DNA of 20,677 nt from an uncultured Clostridia bacterium. Its GTDB lineage: Bacteria > Bacillota > Clostridia > Oscillospirales > Acutalibacteraceae. Shown piece after piece: positions 1-7,723 of the stretch. Every line of letters begins with the position of its first letter. Positions within the stretch are counted from its first letter, which is position 1. Location of the stretch: assembly GCA_947567585.1 (NCBI GenBank), contig CANONE010000020.1, positions 1-20,677 on the forward strand. The letters are read 5' to 3'. The position numbers and the translations under genes are program-made. The notes beneath the pieces are model-generated. The model was not told the origin of the DNA. It saw only the letters and a program-made list of their open reading frames with translations, and made no database searches.

Positions 1-591
1 TATACCACCTACATATTTTGCGGAAACCTGGTTTTTTCCTTTTTCACCGAATCCGCTTCCGGGGGTATGTTCTCTTTGGTGGGAAACGCGGGCATCCTGC
101 GGCAGGTCAACGTGCCCAAAAGCCTCTTTCTTCTCTCGCGGAATGTTCAGGTCTTTATCAATTTCCTGTTGAGTTTGTGCGTTTTCTTCTTGTTCTGTGT
201 CTTGGACGGCGTGGCGTTCTCCTGGCGCTTTTTGACGTTGGCCTTTCCCATTTTCTTTCTGCTGCTTTTCAATATTGGGACGGGCCTTTTGCTGGCGGTG
301 GTTTTTATCTATTTTCGGGATGTTCAGTACATCTGGACAGTGGCCGTCCAGCTGCTGATGTACGCCTCCGCCATCTTTTACCGGGTGGACGCCTATCCTC
401 TGGAAAGCCAAAGGCTGTTTCTGCTGAACCCCCTGTATGTGTTTATCCGCTATTTCCGCTGGGTGGTTTTGGACGGCGGCATTCCCGACCTCTCACTGCA
501 CCTGCTGATTATAGCCGACGCCCTGGCGGTGCTGGGGGCGGGCCTTCTGGCCTGCAAAAAATACAGCGGCAAGCTGCTCTATCATGTATAA
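1..591 (+). CDS. ABC-2 type polysaccharide export permease, C-terminal part (5' end cut by window)
   Basis: The reading frame is open from base 1, so the N-terminus lies outside the window; the ATG at 67 is internal. The visible 196 residues are strongly hydrophobic, with about four or five membrane segments and a short re-entrant stretch (AIFYRVDAYP) followed by LNPLYVFIRYFRW. This is the pattern of ABC-2 permeases that export teichoic acid, O-antigen or other polysaccharide chains (TagG/Wzm/RfbA type). The protein would sit in the cytoplasmic membrane and pair with the ATPase encoded next. A glycosyltransferase follows in the same direction, which supports a role in cell-surface glycan assembly. 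The exported polymer cannot be told from the sequence. Family assignment is confident, substrate is not. Confidence 0.88.
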   Translation, partial: YTTYIFCGNLVFSFFTESASGGMFSLVGNAGILRQVNVPKSLFLLSRNVQVFINFLLSLCVFFLFCVLDGVAFSWRFLTLAFPIFFLLLFNIGTGLLLAVVFIYFRDVQYIWTVAVQLLMYASAIFYRVDAYPLESQRLFLLNPLYVFIRYFRWVVLDGGIPDLSLHLLIIADALAVLGAGLLACKKYSGKLLYHV

Positions 592-754
592 GAACCCGTT
601 TGGCAATCCAGGCCATGTTCCCATGCGCTGAGTATAGGAACGCGGTCCGGCGGCGCGGGTTCTACGGAGAAATTACGGCGAAAGGAACGGTACCGGGCAT
701 AGAAGGCGGCTCTTTCATCCTTCTGTGCGGATTTTGTACCGCATGGCGGTTAAT

Positions 755-1546
755 ATGGCGATTTTGACGGCCTCCGGGGTCTCCATCTGCTTTATGGTTC
801 GGGACTATAAAGACGACAGCCTGGGTCAATCCCTGCTCAGGCGGTTAAAGGGCAGCTACCGCAAAGCGCCCTTCTGGGCAAACCGGGATATCAGCTTCTC
901 TCTGGAAAGGGGAGACCTTCTGGGGATTATCGGCGGCAACGGGGCGGGAAAGTCCACGCTTTTGAAGGCGGTGGCGGGGATCATGCCGCCCACCCAGGGA
1001 GAGATCCGGCGCCAGGGCTCTCTGGCGGCTTTGCTGGAATTGGGCAGCGGCTTTGACCCGGAGATGACCGTGCGGGAAAACATTTACCTGCGCGGGGCTT
1101 TTTTGGGCTATACCCACAGATTCATCCAGGAAAAGTACTGGGAAATACTGGCCTTTTCGGAGCTGGAGGACTTCGAGAACTGGCCCTTCAGCCAGCTTTC
1201 CTCCGGGATGCGCTCCCGGCTGGCTTTCGCCATCGCATCCCTGGTCCAGCCGGATATTCTGGTATTGGACGAGGTTCTGGCCGTAGGCGACGGGGCCTTT
1301 CGGGCCAAAAGCGAAAGGAAGATGCGGGAGATTATCGAAGGGGGCGCCGCCACTATTTTGGTGACTCATGCTATTCACCAGGTGCGAAGCCTTTGCAACA
1401 AGGTGCTCTGGCTGCACAAGGGGCGGCAGGTGATCTTTACCGGGGCTGTGGAAACCGTCTGCGACCGGTATGAGGACTTCTTAAGGTCCGGCGGGCCCCT
1501 GCCTGATCTCAGCGGCATAGAAAGACTGGACCAAGGAGGGCTGTAG
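755..1546 (+). CDS. ABC transporter ATP-binding protein, polysaccharide export (TagH/Wzt-like)
   Basis: This is a complete ABC ATPase. From the ATG at 755 it has 263 residues: Walker A GGNGAGKST at 60-68, ABC signature LSSGM at 148-152 and Walker B ILVLDE at 168-173, followed by the D-loop AVGD and the H-loop VTHAIHQV. The segments TVREN and LSSGMRSRLAFAIA are typical of the TagH/Wzt group that drives polysaccharide export. It lacks the extra C-terminal sugar-binding domain of long Wzt proteins. The start is uncertain: GTG at 725, ATG at 743 and ATG at 755 are all in frame and none has a clear ribosome binding site. I chose 755 because the product then begins like the family (MAILTASGVS). A 163-base gap separates it from the permease, unusually long for this gene pair. 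Confidence 0.9.
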   Translation: MAILTASGVSICFMVRDYKDDSLGQSLLRRLKGSYRKAPFWANRDISFSLERGDLLGIIGGNGAGKSTLLKAVAGIMPPTQGEIRRQGSLAALLELGSGFDPEMTVRENIYLRGAFLGYTHRFIQEKYWEILAFSELEDFENWPFSQLSSGMRSRLAFAIASLVQPDILVLDEVLAVGDGAFRAKSERKMREIIEGGAATILVTHAIHQVRSLCNKVLWLHKGRQVIFTGAVETVCDRYEDFLRSGGPLPDLSGIERLDQGGL

Positions 1547-1548
1547 CT

Positions 1549-2640
1549 ATGAACGACAACCTGCGGGCGGGCCTGGTCTCCATTGTCACGCCGGTGTTTA
1601 ATGGGGAAGAGCACCTGTCCCGGCTGCTGGACTCGGTGCTGGCCCAGACCTATCCCCAGATCCAGATGATCCTCTCGGACGACGGTTCGGACGACCGCAC
1701 CCTGGAGCTGGCGGAAAGCTACCGGGAAAAGTTTTCAGCCCGCGGGTACAGCTTTCAGATTGTCACGGGACCCCATGCCTTTGCCGCCGGGGCTGTGAAC
1801 CGGGGCCTTCGCTATGTGGAAGGGGAGTTCCTTATTTGGCCGGACAGCGACGACGTGCTGGAGCCGGAATCCGTAGAAGCCCGCGTGAGTTTTCTCCAGG
1901 AACACCCTGCCTACCGCTGTGTGCGCTCCCTCTCCTATTACTTTGACGCGCGGACCGGCGAACGGCTGCGGCGGGATGAAAAAACCGGCGATTTAGATAA
2001 GGAGGAGCTTTTCTGGGACATCCTGGAAAGCCGCACCTTTGTGTGCTGCGGCTGCTACATGCTGCGATCCCAGGCGTTTTTCCACATCTATCCCCAGCGG
2101 CGTATCCCCGAATACCCTGTGGGGCAGAACTTCCAGATGCTTCTGCCCTTTATGTACCGCCACCCCTGCCCCACCATCCCCCTAGAGCTATACGGGGTGT
2201 ATGTCCGGCCAGGCAGCCATTCCCGGTCCCCGCTGGACCAGGCCCAGGAGGAGCGGAAATACCAGTATTACGAGGACATGATCGATGAGCTGGCGGCTGT
2301 CTGCGGCATAGCGGACCAGCCCTCCTTGGACCGCCTGGCCCTGTGGAAAGCCCGGCGGCGGGTGCAGATCTCCTTAAAATATGGGCGCAAAGAAGCCGCC
2401 GCACAGGCCCAGCGCCTAATAGACCGCCTTACTGGCGGGGAAAAGCCGCTAAAGCCGGCCCCTGCGTCCAATCCCCCGCCCAAAAGCCCCGCCCCGCCTC
2501 AGCCCGCCGCTTTGCCCCAAAAGCCCTGGCACCTTCTCTTAAAAGACGCCGCCTGGAAGCTGGTAGAGCGCAACTGGCTGGGAACCTGGCTCTATCCCCG
2601 CTGGAGGCGGTTCTGGGACTCGCTTCATAAGAGAGGCTAA
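1549..2640 (+). CDS. family 2 glycosyltransferase with proline-rich C-terminal linker
   Basis: A 363-residue GT-A fold glycosyltransferase. The N-terminal half has the family hallmarks SIVTPVFNGEEHL, the nucleotide-binding SDDGSDDRT, and the metal-binding aspartates in WPDSDDVLEPES. It would transfer a sugar from a nucleotide donor at the cytoplasmic face, probably during assembly of the polymer exported by the two upstream proteins. The ATG lies two bases after the ATPase stop, and its ribosome binding site (AAGGAGG) lies inside the end of the ATPase gene, so the two are probably translationally coupled. The C-terminus is odd: after the catalytic domain comes a stretch of about 25 residues dominated by Pro and Ala, then a basic, tryptophan-rich tail that could attach to the membrane or a partner. 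Donor and acceptor are unknown. Confidence 0.9.
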   Translation: MNDNLRAGLVSIVTPVFNGEEHLSRLLDSVLAQTYPQIQMILSDDGSDDRTLELAESYREKFSARGYSFQIVTGPHAFAAGAVNRGLRYVEGEFLIWPDSDDVLEPESVEARVSFLQEHPAYRCVRSLSYYFDARTGERLRRDEKTGDLDKEELFWDILESRTFVCCGCYMLRSQAFFHIYPQRRIPEYPVGQNFQMLLPFMYRHPCPTIPLELYGVYVRPGSHSRSPLDQAQEERKYQYYEDMIDELAAVCGIADQPSLDRLALWKARRRVQISLKYGRKEAAAQAQRLIDRLTGGEKPLKPAPASNPPPKSPAPPQPAALPQKPWHLLLKDAAWKLVERNWLGTWLYPRWRRFWDSLHKRG

Positions 2641-2705
2641 GGCCGGGCCCTCCTTTATCCAGCCGGCGGGCGGGAGGAAGGCCCCGCAGCCTTCAAAAAT
2701 ACCCC

Positions 2706-2734
2706 TTGCTTTTCTGGGGGAATCAGTGTATGCT
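2706..2734 (+). promoter_or_regulatory. probable sigma-A promoter for the oxidoreductase gene
   Basis: TTGCTT at 2706-2711 and TATGCT at 2729-2734 are separated by 17 bases, which fits a vegetative promoter about 60 bases before the oxidoreductase start. It follows the end of the glycosyltransferase operon, where a GC-rich imperfect hairpin at about 2645-2685 may end upstream transcription. Confidence 0.45.
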
Positions 2735-2797
2735 TAAGTTACTAAGGGCTTGTGCCAACAGGCTCTAAAATCCCCTGGGAAAGGATGGAACGATTAT

Positions 2798-3949
2798 ATG
2801 GAACATATGAAGCTTGGGATCATTGGCGTCGGGAACATGGGCAGCAGCCACATTCAGAACATACTGGCCGGGAAGACGCCGGAAATCCACCTGGCCGCCG
2901 CGGCGGACCGCCGGGAGGACCGCCGGGAATGGGTAAAAGCCCAAGCGCCGGAGCTGCCGGTATTCTCCGAGGGCAGCCAGCTGATAGAGAGCGGCCTGTG
3001 CGACGCGGTGCTTATCGCCGTGCCCCATTACCAGCACCCGGTGTTGGCCCAGGAGGCTTTTGCAAAAGGACTGCATGTCATGTGCGAAAAACCCGCCGGC
3101 GTGTATACAAAGGCGGTGAAGGAGATGAACGCCGCCGCTGAAAAGAGCGGAAAGGTCTTCGGCATGATGTTTAACCAGCGTACCAACTGCCTGTACCGGG
3201 CCATGCACAAAATCGTCCGTTCTGGGGAACTGGGGGAGATGAAGCGGGTAAACTGGATCATCACCGACTGGTACCGCACGCAGATTTATTACGACTCCGG
3301 CGACTGGCGGGCCACCTGGGCCGGGGAAGGCGGCGGCGTGCTGCTGAATCAGTGTCCCCACCAGCTGGACCTGCTCCAGTGGATCTGCGGCCTGCCCCAG
3401 CGGGTGCGGGCCTTCTGCCAAGAGGGAAAATGGCATGACATCGAGGTGGAGGACGACGTCACCGCCTATTTGGAGTTCCCCAACGGGGCCACCGGCGTAT
3501 TTGTCACCACCACCGGCGACGCCCCGGGCACCAACCGCTTTGAGGTTACCGGCACCCTGGGCAAGCTGGTCTGTGAGGACGGCAGGCTGCGTTTCTGGAA
3601 GCTTAAAGAGGACGAACGCGCTTTCTGCAAGACGGCCAAAGAGGGATTCTCTAAGCCGGAGATGGAAGAGATTGAGGTAGAGACAGACGGAGAGAACCCA
3701 CAGCATGTAGGGGTTTTGAATGCCTTTGCCGCCAATATTCTGCGGGGCGAACCCCTGGTGGCCAATGGCCGGGAGGGTCTTGGGGGCCTGACTCTTTCCA
3801 ATGCCATGCACCTTTCCAGCTGGCTGGACCAAGCGGTGGAGATCCCCTTTGACGAGGACCTTTTCCTGCGGGAGCTGGACAAGCGCCGGGCCTCGTCCCG
3901 AAAGAAGGAAGGAGCCGGGATCACCTTTTCCACGGAGGGAAGCTACTAG
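2798..3949 (+). CDS. Gfo/Idh/MocA family NAD(P)-dependent oxidoreductase
   Basis: A 383-residue soluble dehydrogenase. The N-terminal Rossmann fold is clear (LGIIGVGNMGSSH, dinucleotide loop GVGNMG at about residues 10-15). The family signature CEKPAG follows at 96-101 and the substrate-domain motif CPHQLDLLQW is present, whose His is the likely catalytic residue. Members oxidise or reduce sugars, inositols or sugar acids with NAD(P). I chose ATG 2798 because AAAGGATGG lies about 10 bases before it; a TTG at 2750 opens the frame further but has no ribosome binding site. The gene stands alone between a polysaccharide operon and the convergent chaperone operon, so context does not fix the substrate. 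Nucleotide-sugar modification is possible, sugar catabolism equally so. Confidence 0.92.
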   Translation: MEHMKLGIIGVGNMGSSHIQNILAGKTPEIHLAAAADRREDRREWVKAQAPELPVFSEGSQLIESGLCDAVLIAVPHYQHPVLAQEAFAKGLHVMCEKPAGVYTKAVKEMNAAAEKSGKVFGMMFNQRTNCLYRAMHKIVRSGELGEMKRVNWIITDWYRTQIYYDSGDWRATWAGEGGGVLLNQCPHQLDLLQWICGLPQRVRAFCQEGKWHDIEVEDDVTAYLEFPNGATGVFVTTTGDAPGTNRFEVTGTLGKLVCEDGRLRFWKLKEDERAFCKTAKEGFSKPEMEEIEVETDGENPQHVGVLNAFAANILRGEPLVANGREGLGGLTLSNAMHLSSWLDQAVEIPFDEDLFLRELDKRRASSRKKEGAGITFSTEGSY

Positions 3950-4005
3950 GCCGTATTCACATAAACGTTCGGCGGCCGACCCAAATGTAAATGGATACAA
4001 AGCAA

Positions 4006-4046
4006 AACCCGAGCCGGTTCCTCCAAAGCGGAGGCCGGTTCGGGTT
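4006..4046 (-). terminator. intrinsic terminator of the chaperone operon (after dnaJ)
   Basis: A long stem built from AACCCGA/TCGGGTT, CCGG/CCGG and CCTCC/GGAGG with a small AAAGC loop begins seven bases past the dnaJ stop. Read on the minus strand it ends in TTTTGCTTT, as expected for factor-independent termination. On the plus strand the tail is weaker (CTGTGATTT), but the stem may also stop transcripts from the convergent oxidoreductase gene. Confidence 0.8.
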
Positions 4047-4053
4047 CTGTGAT

Positions 4054-5196
4054 TTAGTCTTCAAATAAGTCCTTGAGCTTGGAGAAAAAGCTTTTGCGCT
4101 TTTGGTAATTCTTGTCGTCCGTGTTGTTGTCCAATTCGGAGAGGATCTCCTTTTGGCGTTTGTTAAGATTTTTGGGCACCTCCACCGTTACCTGGACGTA
4201 CTGGTCGCCCCGGGTCCGGGAGTGCAGGCTCTGGATGCCCTTCCCCTTCAGCCGGAACACATCCCCGGGCTGGGCGCCCTCATGCACATGATAGCTGACT
4301 TTCCCATCCAGGGTGGGCACCTCCAGGTCCGCGCCCAGAGCCGCCTGGGTAAAGGTGATGGGCATTTCGCACCACACATCGTTCCCCCGGCGCTTAAAGA
4401 TGGGGTGGGGCCGCACGGACACATACACATGCAGGTCGCCGTTAGGCCCGCCGTTTATTCCGGCGTTGCCCTGGCCGCTTACGTTTAGAATCTGCTCGTC
4501 GTCAATGCCCGCCGGAACGCTGACTTCTATATTCTTTCTCCTGCGGACCCGGCCTTTGCCGTCGCAGGTTTTGCAGGGCGTTTCAATGATTTTCCCCGTT
4601 CCCCGGCAGCGGTCGCAGGTCTGGGTGGACTGCACCACACCAAAGGGCGTACGCTGGCTCACCCGCACCTGGCCGGTTCCGTGGCAGTGGCCGCAGGTTT
4701 TCGGGGAAGTCCCCGCCGCCGCGCCGGTTCCGTGGCATTCCCCGCAGGGCTCAATCTGCTGGTACTCAATATTTTTCTTGCAGCCCTTGGCGGCCTCTTC
4801 AAAGCTGATGGCCACATTGGCCTGTACGTCCGAGCCCTGCCGGGGGGCGTTGGGGTTGGAGCGCCGGGTTCCGCCGCCAAAGCCGCCGAAAAAGCTGTCG
4901 AATATGTCGTTGATGTCAAAGCCCGCGCCCTGGAAGGGATTGCCTCCCGCGCCGCCGCCAAAGTTCGGGTCCACCCCCGCGTGGCCGAACTGGTCGTACC
5001 GGGCGCGCTTCTCCTTGTCGGACAGCACCTCATACGCCTCGTTTACCTCTTTGAACTTGGTCTCGGCGTTTTTATCCCCGGGGTTTAGGTCCGGGTGGTA
5101 CTGTTTGGCCAGCTTCCGGTAGGCTTTCTTCACCTCGTCTTCCGACGCGCCCTTTTGTACTCCTAGCACCTCGTAGTAGTCTCTTTTTTCTGCCAT
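4054..5196 (-). CDS. dnaJ: co-chaperone DnaJ (Hsp40)
   Basis: A full-length type I Hsp40 of 380 residues. In order it has the J domain (about 1-70, with the HPD that stimulates DnaK ATPase at 34-36), a Gly/Phe-rich region (about 77-112), and a zinc-finger domain at 151-218. The finger carries four CxxCxGxG repeats (CGECHGTG, CGHCHGTG, CDRCRGTG, CKTCDGKG). A beta-rich substrate-binding region follows. It delivers unfolded clients to DnaK in the cytoplasm. The start is the ATG at 5196, giving MAEKRDYYEVLG, with GGGAG upstream; a TTG one codon earlier is unlikely. It is the last gene of the hrcA operon but lies 558 bases from dnaK, with no convincing promoter between them, so its expression may depend on read-through across repeats. 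Confidence 0.98.
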   Translation of the reverse strand: MAEKRDYYEVLGVQKGASEDEVKKAYRKLAKQYHPDLNPGDKNAETKFKEVNEAYEVLSDKEKRARYDQFGHAGVDPNFGGGAGGNPFQGAGFDINDIFDSFFGGFGGGTRRSNPNAPRQGSDVQANVAISFEEAAKGCKKNIEYQQIEPCGECHGTGAAAGTSPKTCGHCHGTGQVRVSQRTPFGVVQSTQTCDRCRGTGKIIETPCKTCDGKGRVRRRKNIEVSVPAGIDDEQILNVSGQGNAGINGGPNGDLHVYVSVRPHPIFKRRGNDVWCEMPITFTQAALGADLEVPTLDGKVSYHVHEGAQPGDVFRLKGKGIQSLHSRTRGDQYVQVTVEVPKNLNKRQKEILSELDNNTDDKNYQKRKSFFSKLKDLFED

Positions 5197-5371
5197 CAAA
5201 TCAACTCCCTGGTATCCTCTGGGCTGCCTGGGGCTCTGTGCGCGCCGTGGTTCCGGCAGCTTACGGGCAGGGCCCTTTTTCTCCCAAAAAGTAGCCCTCT
5301 TGGAACGCTTTCGCGTTCCAATTCACCCGACAAAAAGCCGCTGGACGCTCTTTAAGGCCGTGGGCTTTGAG

Positions 5372-5507
5372 TCTCGTCTGCCGACTCGGTCGGTTCGCAG
5401 CATGGTCTGCTGTACTTGGCTGCGCCAAGTACCCGGCAGGACGCTCACCCCACACCCACCACCTTTTGAAAAAGGTGGACGAAAACTTTTATTCCGAATT
5501 TTGCCGA
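5372..5507 (+). repeat. dispersed hairpin element, copy A
   Basis: From left to right: the core TCTCGTCTGCCGACTCGGT (from 5372), a perfect 9-bp hairpin (5412-5432), a second hairpin with the CTTTTGAAAAAG centre (5459-5478), then the tail AAAACTTTTATTCCGAATTT ending near 5504. Hairpin, hairpin and tail occur in the same order in copies B and C with different stem sequences. This copy is oriented opposite to the chaperone operon. Confidence 0.65.
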
Positions 5508-5658
5508 TTTTGTACCGTTAGCTCCCGCCACGAAGCCGCAGGCCCCATCTACCAAAAACCTTTAGGGCGTGCCTCCACAAAACTGCCAGCTAACAGTAAG
5601 CCCCGGTAGCCGCCAACGGACCGCGCCCACCCAGCCATCAAGTTCCCCACCATCGAGG

Positions 5659-5739
5659 GCGACGCTTTGCCCGACCCCGCGAAGTGGATGCTTCTCGCCT
5701 GCCGGCTCGGTCGGGTCAGAACGGTCCCCACTGGGGACC
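5659..5739 (+). repeat. partial second copy of the element (A')
   Basis: The segment repeats the GACGCT start and the core of copy A (TCTCGCCTGCCGGCTCGGTC at 5693-5712, differing from copy A at two of the 20 positions). It ends in a 7-bp hairpin GGTCCCC-ACT-GGGGACC at 5723-5739, directly after the dnaK stop. The second hairpin and AAACTTTT tail are absent, apparently cut off where dnaK begins. The hairpin lacks a U-run, so it is at best a weak terminator. Confidence 0.5.
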
Positions 5740-5754
5740 TTCCCCGTCACGCTG

Positions 5755-7590
5755 CTAGTCAACGTCTTTGAAGTCGGCGTCGTAGACGTTGTTGTCGGGA
5801 TTGCCTGTGCCGGGGCTGCCCGCGCCGGGGTCCTGGGGATTCTGCGGGTTCTGGGGGGCCGCCTGCTGGTATAGCTTCTCGCTGACGGCATATACCGCCT
5901 TTTGCAGGTCGTCCATACCGGCCTTGATGTCCTCCACACTGCTGTTTTGCAGCTTCTCCCGCAGGGCGGCCACCTTTACGTTTACCTCGTTCTTGTCAGC
6001 CTCCTGGAGCTTGTCGCCGCTGTCGGAAAGCAGCTTTTCAGCGGAGTAGCACAGGTTCTCGGCATTGTTCTTGGTGTCTACCTCTTCCCGGCGCTTTTTG
6101 TCTTCCTCGGCAAACTGCTCGGCCGCCTTCACGGCCCTGTCAATGTCCTCCTTGCTCATGTTGGAACTGGAGGAGATGGTGATGTGCTGCTCCTTGCCGG
6201 TGCCCAGGTCCTTGGCGGAGACGTTTACAATGCCGTTGGCGTCGATGTCAAAGGTGACCTCGATCTGAGGGATGCCCCGGGGAGCGGGAGCGATGCCGTC
6301 CAGCTTAAAGAGGCCCAGCTGCTTATTGTCCCGGGCGAATTCCCGCTCGCCCTGTAGGACGTTGACCTCCACCTGGGTCTGGCCGTCGGCGGCGGTGGAG
6401 AAGATCTGGCTCTTTTTGGTGGGGATGGTGGTGTTGCGGTCAATGATCTTGGTCATCACGCCGCCCATGGTCTCCACGCCTAAGGACAGGGGGGTAACGT
6501 CCAGCAGCAGCAGGCCCTGAACCTCGCCGCCCAGCACGCCCGCCTGGATGGCCGCGCCAATGGCCACGCACTCGTCGGGGTTGATGCCCTTAAAGGGATC
6601 CTTGCCAATGAAGTTTTTCACAGCGTCCTGCACAGCGGGGATACGGGAGGAGCCGCCCACCAGCAGCACCTTGCTGATTTCGCCGATAGACAAGCCGCTG
6701 TCCTGCAAAGCCTGGCGCACGGGGCCCATGGTCTTCTCTACCAAATCGGCGGTGAGCTCGTTGAATTTGGCCCGGGAGAGGGTCATGTCCAAATGCTTGG
6801 GGCCGGTGGCGTCGGCGGTGATAAAGGGCAGATTGATAGCGGCGTTTGTTACGCCGGAAAGCTCAATCTTTGCCTTTTCCGCAGCCTCTTTAATGCGCTG
6901 CATGGCCATTTTGTCTCCGGAAAGGTCAATGCCCTGCTCCACTTTAAAGCTGCCCACAATGTGGTCGATGATCCGCTGGTCAAAGTCGTCGCCGCCCAGG
7001 CGGTTGTTGCCGGCGGTGGCCAGCACCTCCTGCACGCCGTCGCCCATTTCAATAATGGACACGTCAAAGGTGCCGCCGCCCAGGTCGTACACCATTACCT
7101 TCTGGTCGTTGTCCTTGTCAACGCCATAGGAGAGGGCTGCGGCCGTGGGCTCGTTGATGATGCGCTTTACCTCCAGGCCCGCGATTTTGCCCGCGTCCTT
7201 GGTAGCCTGACGCTGGGCGTCGGTAAAGTAGGCGGGCACGGTGATCACCGCGCTCTGCACGGTTTCTCCCAGATATGCCTCGGCGTCCGCCTTTAGCTTT
7301 TGCAGGATCATGGCGCTGATCTCTTGGGGGGTGTAGTTCTTGCCGTCAATGCCCACCTTGTAGGCTGTGCCCATTTCCCGCTTGATGGAGGAGACGGTGC
7401 GCTCCGGGTTGGTGATGGCCTGGCGCTTTGCCACCTGGCCCACCATGCGCTCGCCGGTTTTGCTGAAAGCCACCACGGAGGGGGTGGTGCGGGCACCCTC
7501 GGCGTTGGCGATGACAACGGGTTCGCCGCCCTCAATAACCGCTACGCAGGAGTTTGTAGTGCCCAAATCGATACCGATGGTCTTTGCCAT
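5755..7590 (-). CDS. dnaK: chaperone DnaK (Hsp70)
   Basis: A complete Hsp70 of 611 residues. It starts MAKTIGIDLGTTNSCVAV, the phosphate-1 motif of the actin-like ATPase domain. Further ATPase motifs follow (VPAYFTDAQRQATKDAG, VYDLGGGTFDVSI, LVGGSSRIPAV). The conserved linker and start of the peptide-binding domain read LLLDVTPLSLGVET, and the protein ends in a helical lid and a Pro/Asn/Gly-rich tail. It binds exposed hydrophobic segments of client proteins in cycles driven by DnaJ and GrpE. The tail ends ...DADFKDVD and lacks the EEVD-like end of some homologues, as is common in Firmicutes. GAGGT stands about 8 bases before the start. Third gene of the CIRCE-controlled operon. Confidence 0.99.
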   Translation of the reverse strand: MAKTIGIDLGTTNSCVAVIEGGEPVVIANAEGARTTPSVVAFSKTGERMVGQVAKRQAITNPERTVSSIKREMGTAYKVGIDGKNYTPQEISAMILQKLKADAEAYLGETVQSAVITVPAYFTDAQRQATKDAGKIAGLEVKRIINEPTAAALSYGVDKDNDQKVMVYDLGGGTFDVSIIEMGDGVQEVLATAGNNRLGGDDFDQRIIDHIVGSFKVEQGIDLSGDKMAMQRIKEAAEKAKIELSGVTNAAINLPFITADATGPKHLDMTLSRAKFNELTADLVEKTMGPVRQALQDSGLSIGEISKVLLVGGSSRIPAVQDAVKNFIGKDPFKGINPDECVAIGAAIQAGVLGGEVQGLLLLDVTPLSLGVETMGGVMTKIIDRNTTIPTKKSQIFSTAADGQTQVEVNVLQGEREFARDNKQLGLFKLDGIAPAPRGIPQIEVTFDIDANGIVNVSAKDLGTGKEQHITISSSSNMSKEDIDRAVKAAEQFAEEDKKRREEVDTKNNAENLCYSAEKLLSDSGDKLQEADKNEVNVKVAALREKLQNSSVEDIKAGMDDLQKAVYAVSEKLYQQAAPQNPQNPQDPGAGSPGTGNPDNNVYDADFKDVD

Positions 7591-7645
7591 AGTTATTACC
7601 TCGTTTCATTTTTATTTTTATTATTTACGGAATTGCCTCCGGCGT

Positions 7646-7710
7646 CTTAAGAAACTTCTTGAAAGAAGTTTCTTAAGAATCTTCAACAACTTTTACTGTT
7701 CGGCCTTTTT
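7646..7710 (+). repeat. dispersed hairpin element, copy D (grpE-dnaK gap)
   Basis: CTTAAGAAACTTCTT at 7646-7660 and AAGAAGTTTCTTAAG at 7663-7677 form a perfect 15-bp inverted repeat. It is followed by a tail (ACAACTTTTACTGTTCGG, then CTTTTT) that resembles the tail of copy A. In the operon transcript this makes a long hairpin between grpE and dnaK, not followed by a U-run on that strand. It could act as a processing or stability element rather than a terminator. It is the most divergent member of the set. Confidence 0.55.
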
Positions 7711-7723
7711 AGCCGGCTGTTCC

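Larger units (their letters stand above)
5197..5754. other. non-coding dnaK-dnaJ spacer (558 bases) filled with repeat elements
   Basis: No credible gene is present; the open frames here lack ribosome binding sites and family features. The spacer holds several perfect hairpins: TTGGAACGC-TTTC-GCGTTCCAA (about 5298-5319), GTACTTGGC-TGC-GCCAAGTAC (5412-5432), CCACCTTTT/AAAAGGTGG (5459-5478) and GGTCCCC-ACT-GGGGACC (5723-5739). A short inverted pair, GTTAGCT (5517-5523) and AGCTAAC (5588-5594), is also present. Two blocks share a near-identical 23-base core, so the spacer seems to have grown by insertion or duplication of repeats. Spacers between dnaK and dnaJ in Firmicutes are usually far shorter. 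Confidence 0.8.

Noticed and set aside
2765..4000. 411-codon open frame on the minus strand opposite the oxidoreductase
   Set aside because: It mirrors the codons of a well-supported gene in GC-rich DNA, has no family motifs and no ribosome binding site.
4313..5122. 269-codon open frame on the plus strand opposite dnaJ
   Set aside because: It is the antisense shadow of the conserved dnaJ gene, without recognisable domains.
5197..5754. CRISPR array in the dnaK-dnaJ gap
   Set aside because: Repeats are few, unequal and not regularly spaced, and no cas gene is nearby.
6548..7650. Long plus-strand frames opposite dnaK
   Set aside because: DnaK is unmistakable on the minus strand; these frames arise from GC-rich codon bias.
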